Positions 6,275 to 13,379 of a stretch of DNA of 14,316 nucleotides are shown here, in pieces (the first letter of the stretch is position 1; every line of letters starts with the position of its first letter). The notes under the pieces are model-generated. The model did not search any database. It was not told the origin of the DNA and worked only from the letters and a program-made list of their open reading frames with translations. The DNA lies in assembly GCA_015655035.1 (NCBI GenBank), contig JAATFS010000262.1, forward strand, positions 1 to 14,316, written 5' to 3'. The stretch comes from Lysobacterales bacterium (GTDB taxonomy: Bacteria > Pseudomonadota > Gammaproteobacteria > Xanthomonadales > Xanthomonadaceae). The position numbers and the translations under genes were made by a program.

Positions 6275-6281
6275 GGATCAC
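6251..6281. repeat. 12-bp inverted repeat centred on the anticodon loop
   Basis: Arms 6251-6262 and 6270-6281 pair at 11 of 12 positions (the odd pair would be G-U in RNA on the minus strand) around the 7-bp centre 6263-6269. The outer seven bases of the right arm are not tRNA sequence, so the symmetry goes beyond the anticodon stem. Tyrosine recombinase core sites have this form: two inverted core-binding sites around a 6-8-bp overlap. The same structure could serve as a weak aceE terminator, though no T-tract follows. Confidence 0.6.
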
Positions 6282-6291
6282 GGTCGCGGCA

Positions 6292-8979
6292 TCAAACCCC
6301 AACCGGATTAGCCTTCTCAGGATCGATGTTCCACTGCTTGATCGCCCGAGCCACATCCTTGCCGGTCATCTTGCCGTCCTTAGCCAGCGCCGCAATGGCC
6401 GCATGCGCGATGTAGTACCGATCCACTTCGAAGAACCGGCGCAGGTTGGCACGCGTGTCACTGCGGCCGAAGCCATCCGTGCCCAGCACCGTATACGAGG
6501 TCGGCACGAATGCGCGGATCTGGTCGGCGAACAAACGCACGTAGTCGGTAGCGGCAATGACCGGGCCCTGGCGGCCTTCCAGCAGTTGGGTGACGTACGG
6601 CTTGCGCTGTTCGGCTTCCGGGTGCAGGCGGTTCCAGCGCTCGGCGTCGAAGCCATCCTTGCGCAGTTCGTTGAAGCTGGGGCAGGACCAGATGTCGGCG
6701 CTGACGCCGAAATCCTTGTCCAGCAGCTCGGCGGCGGCGATGGCTTCGCGCAGGATGGTGCCCGAGCCGAGCAGTTGCACGCGCAGTTCGCCCTTCTTGG
6801 GCTTGCCGGCATCCTGTAGCAGGTACATGCCCTTGATGATGCCGTCGGCCGCGCCATCCGGCATGGCCGGGTGGGCATAGTTCTCGTTCATCAGGGTGAT
6901 GTAGTAGTACTCGTCGATCTGGTCTTCCATCATCGACTTCATGCCGTGCTGCATGATCACGGTGACTTCGAAGCCGAAGGTCGGGTCGTAGCTGCGCACG
7001 TTGGGGATGCCGCCAGCGGCGAGGTGGCTGTGGCCGTCCTCGTGCTGCAGGCCTTCGCCGTTGAGCGTGGTGCGGCCGGCGGTGCCGCCGAGCAGAAAGC
7101 CACGGGTACGCATGTCCGCTGCCTGCCAGGCAATGTCGCCCACACGCTGGAAGCCGAACATGGAGTAGTAGATGTAGAACGGCAGCATCGGCACATCGGA
7201 GACCGAGTAGCTGGTGCCGGCGGCCATCCACGAGGCGATGGCGCCCGGCTCGCTGATGCCTTGCTGCAACACCTGGCCGGTCTGGTCTTCGCGGTAGAAC
7301 ATCAGCTGGTCGGCGTCGACCGGCTTGTACTTCTGGCCGAACGGGGCATAGATGCCGATCTGGCGGAACAGGCCTTCCATGCCGAAGGTGCGGGCTTCGT
7401 CGGCCACGATCGGCACGATGCGTGGGCCGAGTTCCTTGTCACGCAGGGCGATGTTCAGGCTCTGCACGAACGACATGGTGGTGGAGTACTTGCGCTCGCC
7501 GCTGTCCTTGAGCAGGCGGTCGAACTTGTCCAGCGTGGGCGCGACGAACGACTTGCTGGCCTTCGGGCGACGCGACGGCAGGTAGCCACCCAGTACGGCG
7601 CGGCGTTCCTTGAGGTACTGCACTTCCGGCGAATCCTCGCCGGGGTGGTAGAACGGCACCTGGCCGTCTTCGAGCTGCTTGTCGGTGACCGGAATGTTGA
7701 AGCGGTCGCGGAAGTGCTTGACCGACTCGTCGTCCAGCTTCTTGGTCTGGTGGGTGGGGTTGAGCGCTTCGCCCGCCGAACCCATGCCGTAGCCCTTGAC
7801 CGTCTTGGCCAGGATCACGGTAGGCATGCCGGTGGTGTTCACCGCCTGGTGGTAGGCGGCGTAGACCTTGTGCGGATCGTGGCCGCCACGGTTCAGGCGC
7901 CAGATGTCGTCGTCGGACAGGCCGGCGACCATGGCCGCGGTCTCCGGGTACTTGCCGAAGAAGTTCTCACGGGTATACGCGCCGCCGAAGGCCTTGCAGT
8001 TCTGGTATTCGCCGTCGACGGTTTCCATCATCAGCTTCTTCAGGACGCCGTCGCTGTCCTTGGCCAGCAGGGCGTCCCAGTAGCCGCCCCACAGCAGCTT
8101 GATGACGTTCCAGCCGCCACCACGGAACACGCCTTCCAGCTCCTGGATGATCTTGCCGTTGCCGCGCACCGGGCCGTCCAGGCGCTGCAGATTGCAGTTG
8201 ACCACGAAGATCAGGTTGTCCAGGCCCTCGCGGCCGGCCAGGGCGATGGCGCCCAGGGTTTCCGGCTCGTCGGACTCGCCGTCGCCGATGAAACACCAGA
8301 CCTTGCGGTCGGACTTCTCGATCAGGCCGCGGTTCTCCAGGTAGCGCATGAACTGCGCCTGGTAGATCGCGCCGAGCGGGCCCAGGCCCATCGACACGGT
8401 CGGGGTCTGCCAGAACTCGGGCATCAGCCACGGGTGCGGATAGGAAGAGATGCCCTGACCGTCCACTTCCATGCGGAAGTTGTCGAGCTGGGTCTCGGTG
8501 ATGCGGCCTTCGAGGAAGGCGCGGGCGTAGATGCCCGGGGCGCTGTGGCCCTGGATGTAGAGCAGGTCGCCGGGGTGCTTGTCGGACGGGGCGCGCCAGA
8601 AGTGGTTGAAGCCCACGTCGTACAAGGTGGCGCTGGAGGCAAACGAAGCAATGTGGCCGCCCAGGTCGCCGGGCTTGCGGTTGGCGCGCACGACGGTGGC
8701 CATGGCGTTCCAGCGGATGATCGAGCGGATCTTCCACTCGATGGCCGAATCACCGGGATTCTTGGCTTCGTTGGCCGGGGAAATGGTGTTGACGTACTCG
8801 GTGGTGGGCGAGAACGGCAGGTAGGCACCGGCACGGCGGGTCTGCTCGACCATGCCTTCCAGCAACTGGTGGGCGCGCTCGGGTCCTTCGACATCGATAA
8901 CGGCCTTGAGCGATTCGAGCCATTCCTGGGTCTCAAGCGGGTTCGGATCGTTCTGCAGCACTTCGTTCAACCAGTTCAT
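6292..8979 (-). CDS. aceE: Pyruvate dehydrogenase E1 component, homodimeric type
   Basis: An 895-residue ThDP-dependent E1 subunit that decarboxylates pyruvate and passes the acetyl group to the lipoyl domains of E2 in the pyruvate dehydrogenase complex. The length is close to the roughly 890 residues of the family. The ThDP/Mg motif runs from GDG (232-234, in GDGESDEPE) to NCN (261-263). GGHIASFASSATLY (108-121) and THQTKKL (409-415, His410 probably equal to E. coli His407) are active-site segments. The frame is open up to 9243, but the ATG at 8979 is preceded by GGGAG at good spacing and begins the known N-terminus MNWLNEVLQN. Genes for E2 and E3 are not adjacent. Only 10 bp separate the stop codon from the tRNA-linked inverted repeat, so its native downstream region appears to have been replaced. 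Confidence 0.98.
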   Translation of the reverse strand: MNWLNEVLQNDPNPLETQEWLESLKAVIDVEGPERAHQLLEGMVEQTRRAGAYLPFSPTTEYVNTISPANEAKNPGDSAIEWKIRSIIRWNAMATVVRANRKPGDLGGHIASFASSATLYDVGFNHFWRAPSDKHPGDLLYIQGHSAPGIYARAFLEGRITETQLDNFRMEVDGQGISSYPHPWLMPEFWQTPTVSMGLGPLGAIYQAQFMRYLENRGLIEKSDRKVWCFIGDGESDEPETLGAIALAGREGLDNLIFVVNCNLQRLDGPVRGNGKIIQELEGVFRGGGWNVIKLLWGGYWDALLAKDSDGVLKKLMMETVDGEYQNCKAFGGAYTRENFFGKYPETAAMVAGLSDDDIWRLNRGGHDPHKVYAAYHQAVNTTGMPTVILAKTVKGYGMGSAGEALNPTHQTKKLDDESVKHFRDRFNIPVTDKQLEDGQVPFYHPGEDSPEVQYLKERRAVLGGYLPSRRPKASKSFVAPTLDKFDRLLKDSGERKYSTTMSFVQSLNIALRDKELGPRIVPIVADEARTFGMEGLFRQIGIYAPFGQKYKPVDADQLMFYREDQTGQVLQQGISEPGAIASWMAAGTSYSVSDVPMLPFYIYYSMFGFQRVGDIAWQAADMRTRGFLLGGTAGRTTLNGEGLQHEDGHSHLAAGGIPNVRSYDPTFGFEVTVIMQHGMKSMMEDQIDEYYYITLMNENYAHPAMPDGAADGIIKGMYLLQDAGKPKKGELRVQLLGSGTILREAIAAAELLDKDFGVSADIWSCPSFNELRKDGFDAERWNRLHPEAEQRKPYVTQLLEGRQGPVIAATDYVRLFADQIRAFVPTSYTVLGTDGFGRSDTRANLRRFFEVDRYYIAHAAIAALAKDGKMTGKDVARAIKQWNIDPEKANPVGV

Positions 8980-9294
8980 TAGCGCTCCCAAGTCCGCACG
9001 TACGCGTGCGCCTGCGTTGATTTCATGAACCCCCAAGTGTACCTCAGCCGTTGGTTTACGAGACTCGCTACGCAGGCGTATTGACGGGGTTTTCGCACGC
9101 TGGGTCCGGCGTTCGCCAGGGGTTGCCGGCCCGGGAGACCGCGACGGCGTCGCGCCCGGCCGGTGGGCTTGCTGGCGAGACAGCGCAGGCGGGGGCTGCG
9201 GGTAAATTCGGTCGGGGGGATGCAGGCCGTTGCGGTGTCTCAAAGAGGTCTTTATCTATTCATTATTGGAACGTATCTGAAGCATTTTTATACC

Positions 9295-9322
9295 TAAAAT
9301 GCCGTTTTTATTAGGCATTTTA
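9295..9322. promoter_or_regulatory. 9-bp inverted repeat upstream of the HipA-like gene
   Basis: TAAAATGCC (9295-9303) and GGCATTTTA (9314-9322) are perfect arms around a 10-nt AT-rich centre. The position about 50 bp before the GTG start suggests an operator, possibly bound by the protein's own N-terminal HTH domain. It could also form an RNA hairpin. Confidence 0.4.
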
Positions 9323-9329
9323 CTGGACA

Positions 9330-9362
9330 TAGAATTGACTATCTATTCAAATATCTATTCAA
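9330..9362 (+). promoter_or_regulatory. Promoter-like elements and tandem TATCTATTCAA repeats
   Basis: TATCTATTCAA is repeated at 9340-9350 and 9352-9362, a 12-bp period that ends 7 bases before the GTG start. TAGAAT (9330-9335) resembles a -10 box, and TTGACT (9335-9340) resembles a -35 box with TTCAAT (9358-9363) 17 bp further on. If the second set is used, the transcript would start close to the GTG and be leaderless, which fits the lack of a Shine-Dalgarno sequence. Confidence 0.35.
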
Positions 9363-9369
9363 TAACCGT

Positions 9370-10746
9370 GTGAATACTTTGCCACCGCCCGACCTGATCG
9401 CCTTCCTGCAACGCCACGGGGCCGCCACTGCGGCCCAGATCGGGGCGGCACTGGACGTCAGTCAACCCACGGTGTCGCGGATGGTCCAGGCTGCCGGCGA
9501 GGCGGTGGTACGTCTGGGCAAGGCGCGCGCCACGCGCTATGCACTGGGTCGAACGGTGGGCCGGGCCGGCAGCCGCTGGCCGTTGTTCCGGATCACCGCC
9601 CAGGGGCAGGCTGAACCGCTGGGCCAATTGCAGGCGCTACAGGGCGATGCCTACCTGTTCGCGGCACAGCCGCCCTGCCCTGCGTTCGTGCACGGCGAGT
9701 TCGGCGATGGCGTGTTCCCGGGGCTGCCCTGGTTCCTGGACGACCAGCGGCCGCAGGGATTCCTGGGGCACGCGTTTGCACGCCGCGTGGCCGCCAGCCT
9801 GGGCGCGCCAGCCGATCTGATGCGCTGGCAAGCCGACGATATCGTGCTGGCGCTACTGCACCACGGCGATGATCAACCGGGCGACCTGGTGCTGGGCGAA
9901 ACCGCGCTCCAGCGCGCGCTGCAACGCATCGTGACGTCGGTCGACGTGGTGGAGCCCGCTCAGCGGCAGGTGCTCTATCCGCAATACGCCGAGGCCGCGC
10001 TGCGCGGCGAGGACATCGGTTCTTCGGCCGGCGGGGAGCAGCCCAAGTTCACCGCGACGCTGGCACACGAGGCCGGGGCGCAGGCGGTCCTCGTCAAATT
10101 CAGCGAGCCGGCGGGCACGCCGGCGGCGCAGCGCTGGGCAGACCTGCTGCGGTGCGAGCAGTTGGCCGGCACGGTGCTGCGCGCGCATGGGCTGGCGGCG
10201 GCCGAGGGCGAGATCGTCGAGGCCGGCGGCCGGGTGTTCCTGCAGTCGCGGCGCTTCGACCGCACGCCGCAGCAGGGGCGGCGCGGTTTTGTCTCGCTGG
10301 CCGCGCTCGACAGCGCCTATTACGGCCATGGCCGTATCGACTGGTGGCAGTTCGCCCGGCAATTGCAGCGCGACCGCTGGATCGGTGCCGACGATGCGCG
10401 TCGCCTCAGTCTGTATGGCTGGTTCGGCGCGTTGATTGGCAACAGCGACATGCACCTGGGCAATGCCGGACTGGTCCTGGGCAGCGAACGGCCGCTGGCG
10501 CTGGCACCGGCCTACGACATGCTGCCGATGATGTTCCGGCCCGCGAGCAATGGCGAGGTGATCGAGCGCCGGTACACACCGCCCTTGCCCACGCCGGACC
10601 ACCACGACACCTGGCGCCAGGCCGCCGCGATGGCGCTGGAGTTCTGGACGCGCGTTGCGCAGGCGGGGACGGTATCCGCCGATTTCCGCGCGATCGCCCG
10701 CAGCGCCGGCCAGCAGCTGGCGCGTGCGTTGCAACAGATCGGCTGA
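9370..10746 (+). CDS. yjjJ: HipA-family serine/threonine kinase with fused HTH, YjjJ type
   Basis: A 458-residue protein with the HipA-like kinase fold and an N-terminal winged-helix DNA-binding domain (residues 8-60, AAQIGAALDVSQPTVSRMVQ). The kinase signatures are present: GSSAGGEQPKF (217-227), VKFS with Lys243 as the likely ATP-binding lysine, catalytic loop GNSDMHLGN (357-365, Asp360) and AYDM (Asp383 for Mg). HipA toxins phosphorylate targets such as glutamyl-tRNA synthetase; YjjJ of E. coli has the same single-gene layout. No hipB-like gene adjoins it, so the fused HTH may play the DNA-binding role of the missing antitoxin. The start is GTG with no Shine-Dalgarno sequence; a TTG at 9379 is an alternative. 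Its target and toxicity here are unknown. Confidence 0.88.
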   Translation: MNTLPPPDLIAFLQRHGAATAAQIGAALDVSQPTVSRMVQAAGEAVVRLGKARATRYALGRTVGRAGSRWPLFRITAQGQAEPLGQLQALQGDAYLFAAQPPCPAFVHGEFGDGVFPGLPWFLDDQRPQGFLGHAFARRVAASLGAPADLMRWQADDIVLALLHHGDDQPGDLVLGETALQRALQRIVTSVDVVEPAQRQVLYPQYAEAALRGEDIGSSAGGEQPKFTATLAHEAGAQAVLVKFSEPAGTPAAQRWADLLRCEQLAGTVLRAHGLAAAEGEIVEAGGRVFLQSRRFDRTPQQGRRGFVSLAALDSAYYGHGRIDWWQFARQLQRDRWIGADDARRLSLYGWFGALIGNSDMHLGNAGLVLGSERPLALAPAYDMLPMMFRPASNGEVIERRYTPPLPTPDHHDTWRQAAAMALEFWTRVAQAGTVSADFRAIARSAGQQLARALQQIG

Positions 10747-10774
10747 AGCGTGGGTGCCGGTGCCGGCGCGGGTT

Positions 10775-11494
10775 TCAGGCGCCGCCGGAGCGCGGCAACG
10801 GTGCCGGTACGTTGAGCTTGCCGCCGGCGGCAACGTAGGCGGCCAGGGCCTGGCCCTGGCTGAGCAGATGCCGGTTCATGGTCTGCTCGGCGGCGGCAGC
10901 ATCGCGGCGGCGGATACAGTCCATCAGTTCGCGATGTTCGTCCAGCGACTGCGCCATGCGGCCGGGCGTGAGCAACTGGCGGCCTCGGTGCATCTTGAGG
11001 ATGCGGTGCAGGTCGTGGGTGACGCGGATCAGCCACGGGTTGCCGGCGTGTTCCTGCATGCTCTCGTGGATCAGGTAGTTGTGGTGGTAGTAGTCGGCCA
11101 GGTCGCCACTGCGCGCGGCCGCTTCCATGGCGGCATGCAAGTGTTCTAGCTGCGCCACGCCGGCATCGTCGATGCGACGCACGGCCTCATAGCAGCAGCG
11201 CCCCTCGAGCATCGCCATCACCGGGAACAATTGATTGAGGTCTTCCAGCGTAAGCCGGGTGACGCGGCTGCCGCGTCCGGCATCGATCTGCACCAGGCCT
11301 TCGGCAGCCAGCAGTTTCAGGCTCTCGCGCAGCGGCGTGCGGCTGATGCCCAGTTCCTCGGCCAGTGCGGGCTCGTCGATCCATTCGCCAGGTGGCAGTT
11401 GGTAGTCGTAGATCTTCTGGCGCAGGCGTTCGGCCACTTCCTCGTAGAGCGGCACGCGTTTCTTCGCAGGACGCGGCTCGGGGACGAGCGTCAT
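10775..11494 (-). CDS. GntR-family regulator, FadR/FCD subfamily
   Basis: A 239-residue regulator with an N-terminal winged helix (14-78: PLYEEVAERLRQKIYDYQLP, then ALAEELGISRTPLRESLKLL) and an all-helical FCD ligand domain (about 85-212). Candidate metal or acid-binding residues are Asp134, Asn139 or His143, His187 and His209, the usual FCD pattern. FCD regulators sense small carboxylic acids. It lies directly downstream of a MatC-like carboxylate carrier on the same strand with a 100-bp gap, so it probably regulates that gene and itself; in rhizobia the GntR protein MatR controls matABC in this manner. The ATG at 11494 has only a weak ribosome binding site. It converges with the HipA-like gene, leaving 28 bp between the two stop codons. 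The inducer cannot be read from the sequence. Confidence 0.9.
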   Translation of the reverse strand: MTLVPEPRPAKKRVPLYEEVAERLRQKIYDYQLPPGEWIDEPALAEELGISRTPLRESLKLLAAEGLVQIDAGRGSRVTRLTLEDLNQLFPVMAMLEGRCCYEAVRRIDDAGVAQLEHLHAAMEAAARSGDLADYYHHNYLIHESMQEHAGNPWLIRVTHDLHRILKMHRGRQLLTPGRMAQSLDEHRELMDCIRRRDAAAAEQTMNRHLLSQGQALAAYVAAGGKLNVPAPLPRSGGA

Positions 11495-11545
11495 GGCAAG
11501 GCAATGGCAGCAGGCATGCGCGTCATTCTACCGGGTCGCCTTGCA

Positions 11546-11576
11546 GCGGCCGGCGCGCACCGCATGCGCCGGCCGC
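11546..11576 (-). terminator. Strong GC hairpin between transporter and gntR genes
   Basis: A perfect 11-bp stem, GCGGCCGGCGC (11546-11556) with GCGCCGGCCGC (11566-11576), and a 9-nt loop, 18 bp past the transporter stop codon. No T-tract follows, so it may attenuate read-through into the regulator gene or stabilise the transporter mRNA rather than end transcription fully. Confidence 0.5.
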
Positions 11577-11594
11577 CCAATGCGCCGCGCCGGT

Positions 11595-12947
11595 TCACAT
11601 CCAGCCCGGCACCACGAATAGCAACCACGCCAGCAACGGCCCAAGCACCACCACCAGCGCGCTGTAGACCAGGAAGCGACGGAACAGCGATTCACGTTCG
11701 TCCTTGGCGGCCGAGGCCACCACCAAGGCGCCGTTGGTGGAGAACGGGCTGACATCGACGATGGTGGAGGACACCGCCAGCGCGCAGATCACACCGGCCG
11801 CACCGAGGTGGCCCTGCATCAGGAACGGCACCGCCAGCGGAATGGTGGCGCCGAGCACGGCCGCCGACGAGGCGAATGCCGATACGATGCCGCCGACGTA
11901 GCACACCAGCAACGCGCCGAGCAGCGGAATGCCGATGCTGGAGACGCCGTTGCCGATGTAGTCCACCGCGCCGGCCTGCTCCAACACCGCCACGTAGGTC
12001 ACCACGCCACTGATCAGCAGCACGGTGGACCAGCTGATGCCATCGACAGCGCCCTTCTGCGCGCTGGGCGAGATCAACGCCAGCGCCACCGCCACGGTGA
12101 TCGACACCAGGCCGACGTTGAGGTTGTAGATCAGCGCCGCCACACCCAGGCCGAGCAAGCCGACCAGGGTGACCAGGCGGTCGCGGGTGAGCGCCACCGC
12201 TTGCAGCGCGAGTGGATTGGTGGACAGCGTGCCGCCACCGGCGGACACCAGCGCGCCATGGCCTTCGATGGCGAACGCACGCTGCGAGGACTGGTCGGCG
12301 ACCGGCGCGTAGCCGGCCTCGGGCAGGCTGAGTTCATGCCTCCGCAGCAGCGTGAGCCCGCCGAAGGCGCAGAAGCAGATCACCGCCATCATCAGGTTGA
12401 AGCCCAGACTGGTGAGGAACACCGCCATCTCGGTGACATCCAGGCCCGCCTTCTCCACCACCTTGTTGGTGATGCCGCCATACACGCTGATCGGCGAGAA
12501 GCCGCCGGCCTGCGCGCCGTGGATCACCAGCAAGCCCATCAGCAGCGGATTGATGCGGTATTGCTTGGCGAAGCGCAGCGCCACCGGGCCGATGATCGCT
12601 ACCGCCGCCGGGCCGAGCGCGCCGAAGGCGGTGAGCACGGCGGTGACGACGAACATTACCCAGGGAATGGCGCCTATATGCCCGCGCACCACCTTGACCG
12701 CCCAGTGCACGAGCAGGTCGATGGTGCCGTTCTTCTGCGCGATCGCGAACAGATAGGTGATGCCGACCAAGGTCAGGAACAAGTCGCCGGGAAACCCGCC
12801 CAGCACCTCCTTACCGTCCATCCCCACCCACACGCCGCCAATGATGAAGGCCAGCGCGAACGCCACCGCGCCCATGTTGATGGGCAATGCGGTAGCCACG
12901 ACAAACATGATGACCAAGCCAAGAATCGTTGCAATTTGCGGACTCAT
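11595..12947 (-). CDS. MatC/SLC13-type dicarboxylate transporter
   Basis: A 450-residue integral inner-membrane carrier with about 11-13 hydrophobic segments. The N-terminal half (SPQIATILGLVIMFVVATAL, then VGITYLFAIAQKNGTIDLL and AQAGGFSPISVYGG) matches the MatC_N domain of malonate/dicarboxylate carriers. The C-terminal half carries SSTIVDVSPFSTNGALVVAS, the conserved re-entrant-loop-like motif of this ion-transporter group. A hydrophilic loop lies at about residues 205-255. The frame is open up to 13049, but the ATG at 12947 has a very good GGGAGG five bases upstream. The adjacent GntR/FCD gene and the palindrome upstream suggest regulation by its substrate. Malonate-metabolism genes (matA, matB) are not next to it, so malonate, another dicarboxylate or a hydroxy acid are all possible. 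Confidence 0.85.
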   Translation of the reverse strand: MSPQIATILGLVIMFVVATALPINMGAVAFALAFIIGGVWVGMDGKEVLGGFPGDLFLTLVGITYLFAIAQKNGTIDLLVHWAVKVVRGHIGAIPWVMFVVTAVLTAFGALGPAAVAIIGPVALRFAKQYRINPLLMGLLVIHGAQAGGFSPISVYGGITNKVVEKAGLDVTEMAVFLTSLGFNLMMAVICFCAFGGLTLLRRHELSLPEAGYAPVADQSSQRAFAIEGHGALVSAGGGTLSTNPLALQAVALTRDRLVTLVGLLGLGVAALIYNLNVGLVSITVAVALALISPSAQKGAVDGISWSTVLLISGVVTYVAVLEQAGAVDYIGNGVSSIGIPLLGALLVCYVGGIVSAFASSAAVLGATIPLAVPFLMQGHLGAAGVICALAVSSTIVDVSPFSTNGALVVASAAKDERESLFRRFLVYSALVVVLGPLLAWLLFVVPGWM

Positions 12948-13330
12948 GCGTCCTCCCGAGACAGCTGCTGCGTGTCGCGTCGAATGGCGGCCCGCCATTC
13001 CGGGGTTGCTGGACAAGCACCGCAGCGGCGCACCGATGCGCAAGGCCACGGCGGGCAGCGTGCGGACATGCGGTTCAAACCACCCCGACTGGCGGGCGCT
13101 TGCCTACACCGTGGCACTGCATGACCGTCTTGTTCGCGCGCCAGGGCGCCTGACGGACTCCATAATTACATCGTAATTATGGGTTTCAGGAATGTCCCGC
13201 CGCGCTGCAGCACCTCTGGCTGACGCGCAACAGGCGGGGTCATCGGTGTGTCTGCCGCTTCCGCCGTGCGGGCACCGTCTCCCCTTGCGGCAGAAGGCGG
13301 CGCGCAGCACCGGACGAAGGCAGCGCAAAC
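12948..13330. promoter_or_regulatory. Upstream region of the transporter gene
   Basis: No gene supported; open frames here lack ribosome binding sites and domains. It should hold the transporter promoter. The only clear element is the palindrome at 13160-13182. The roughly 210 bp between that site and the start codon imply a long leader if transcription begins near the palindrome. Confidence 0.45.
13160..13182. promoter_or_regulatory. Perfect 10-3-10 palindrome, probable GntR operator
   Basis: CCATAATTAC (13160-13169) and GTAATTATGG (13173-13182) are exact inverted copies around ATC. The AT-rich block stands out in GC-rich DNA and overlaps a CATAAT sequence that could be a -10 box. FCD-type GntR regulators bind short palindromes of this kind at or near promoters, and the regulator encoded downstream of the transporter is the obvious candidate. 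Confidence 0.6.
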
Positions 13331-13359
13331 GCAAAGGCCCGCCAATGGCGGGCCTTTGC
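13331..13359 (-). terminator. Terminator hairpin after the YceI-family gene
   Basis: A perfect 13-bp stem, GCAAAGGCCCGCC (13331-13343) with GGCGGGCCTTTGC (13347-13359), and a 3-nt loop, 20 bp after the stop codon. The A and T residues flanking the GC core give the usual terminator shape in either direction, although the T-run on the minus strand is short and interrupted. Confidence 0.75.
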
Positions 13360-13379
13360 ACTACTGCACAACCGAACGA

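Larger units (their letters stand above)
8980..9369. promoter_or_regulatory. Divergent promoter region of aceE and the HipA-like gene
   Basis: No gene supported. The half next to aceE is GC-rich and should contain the aceE promoter; I see no clear consensus there. From about 9250 to 9369 the sequence becomes AT-rich and holds an inverted repeat (9295-9322), three copies of TATCTATTCA (9253, 9340, 9352) and a promoter-like set for the rightward gene. Confidence 0.5.

Noticed and set aside
6225..6300. A complete tRNA-Val gene
   Set aside because: No D arm and no 5' acceptor strand complementary to ACCGCCC can be found; the aceE coding sequence ends where they would lie.
6871..8982. A 703-codon open frame on the plus strand opposite aceE
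   Set aside because: It is antisense to the clearly assigned aceE, has the composition expected of the reverse complement of a GC-rich gene, and has no domain of its own.
11808..13124. A 438-codon plus-strand open frame rich in His, Gln and Arg opposite the transporter
   Set aside because: It is the antisense shadow of a membrane protein gene; the composition reflects reversed hydrophobic codons.
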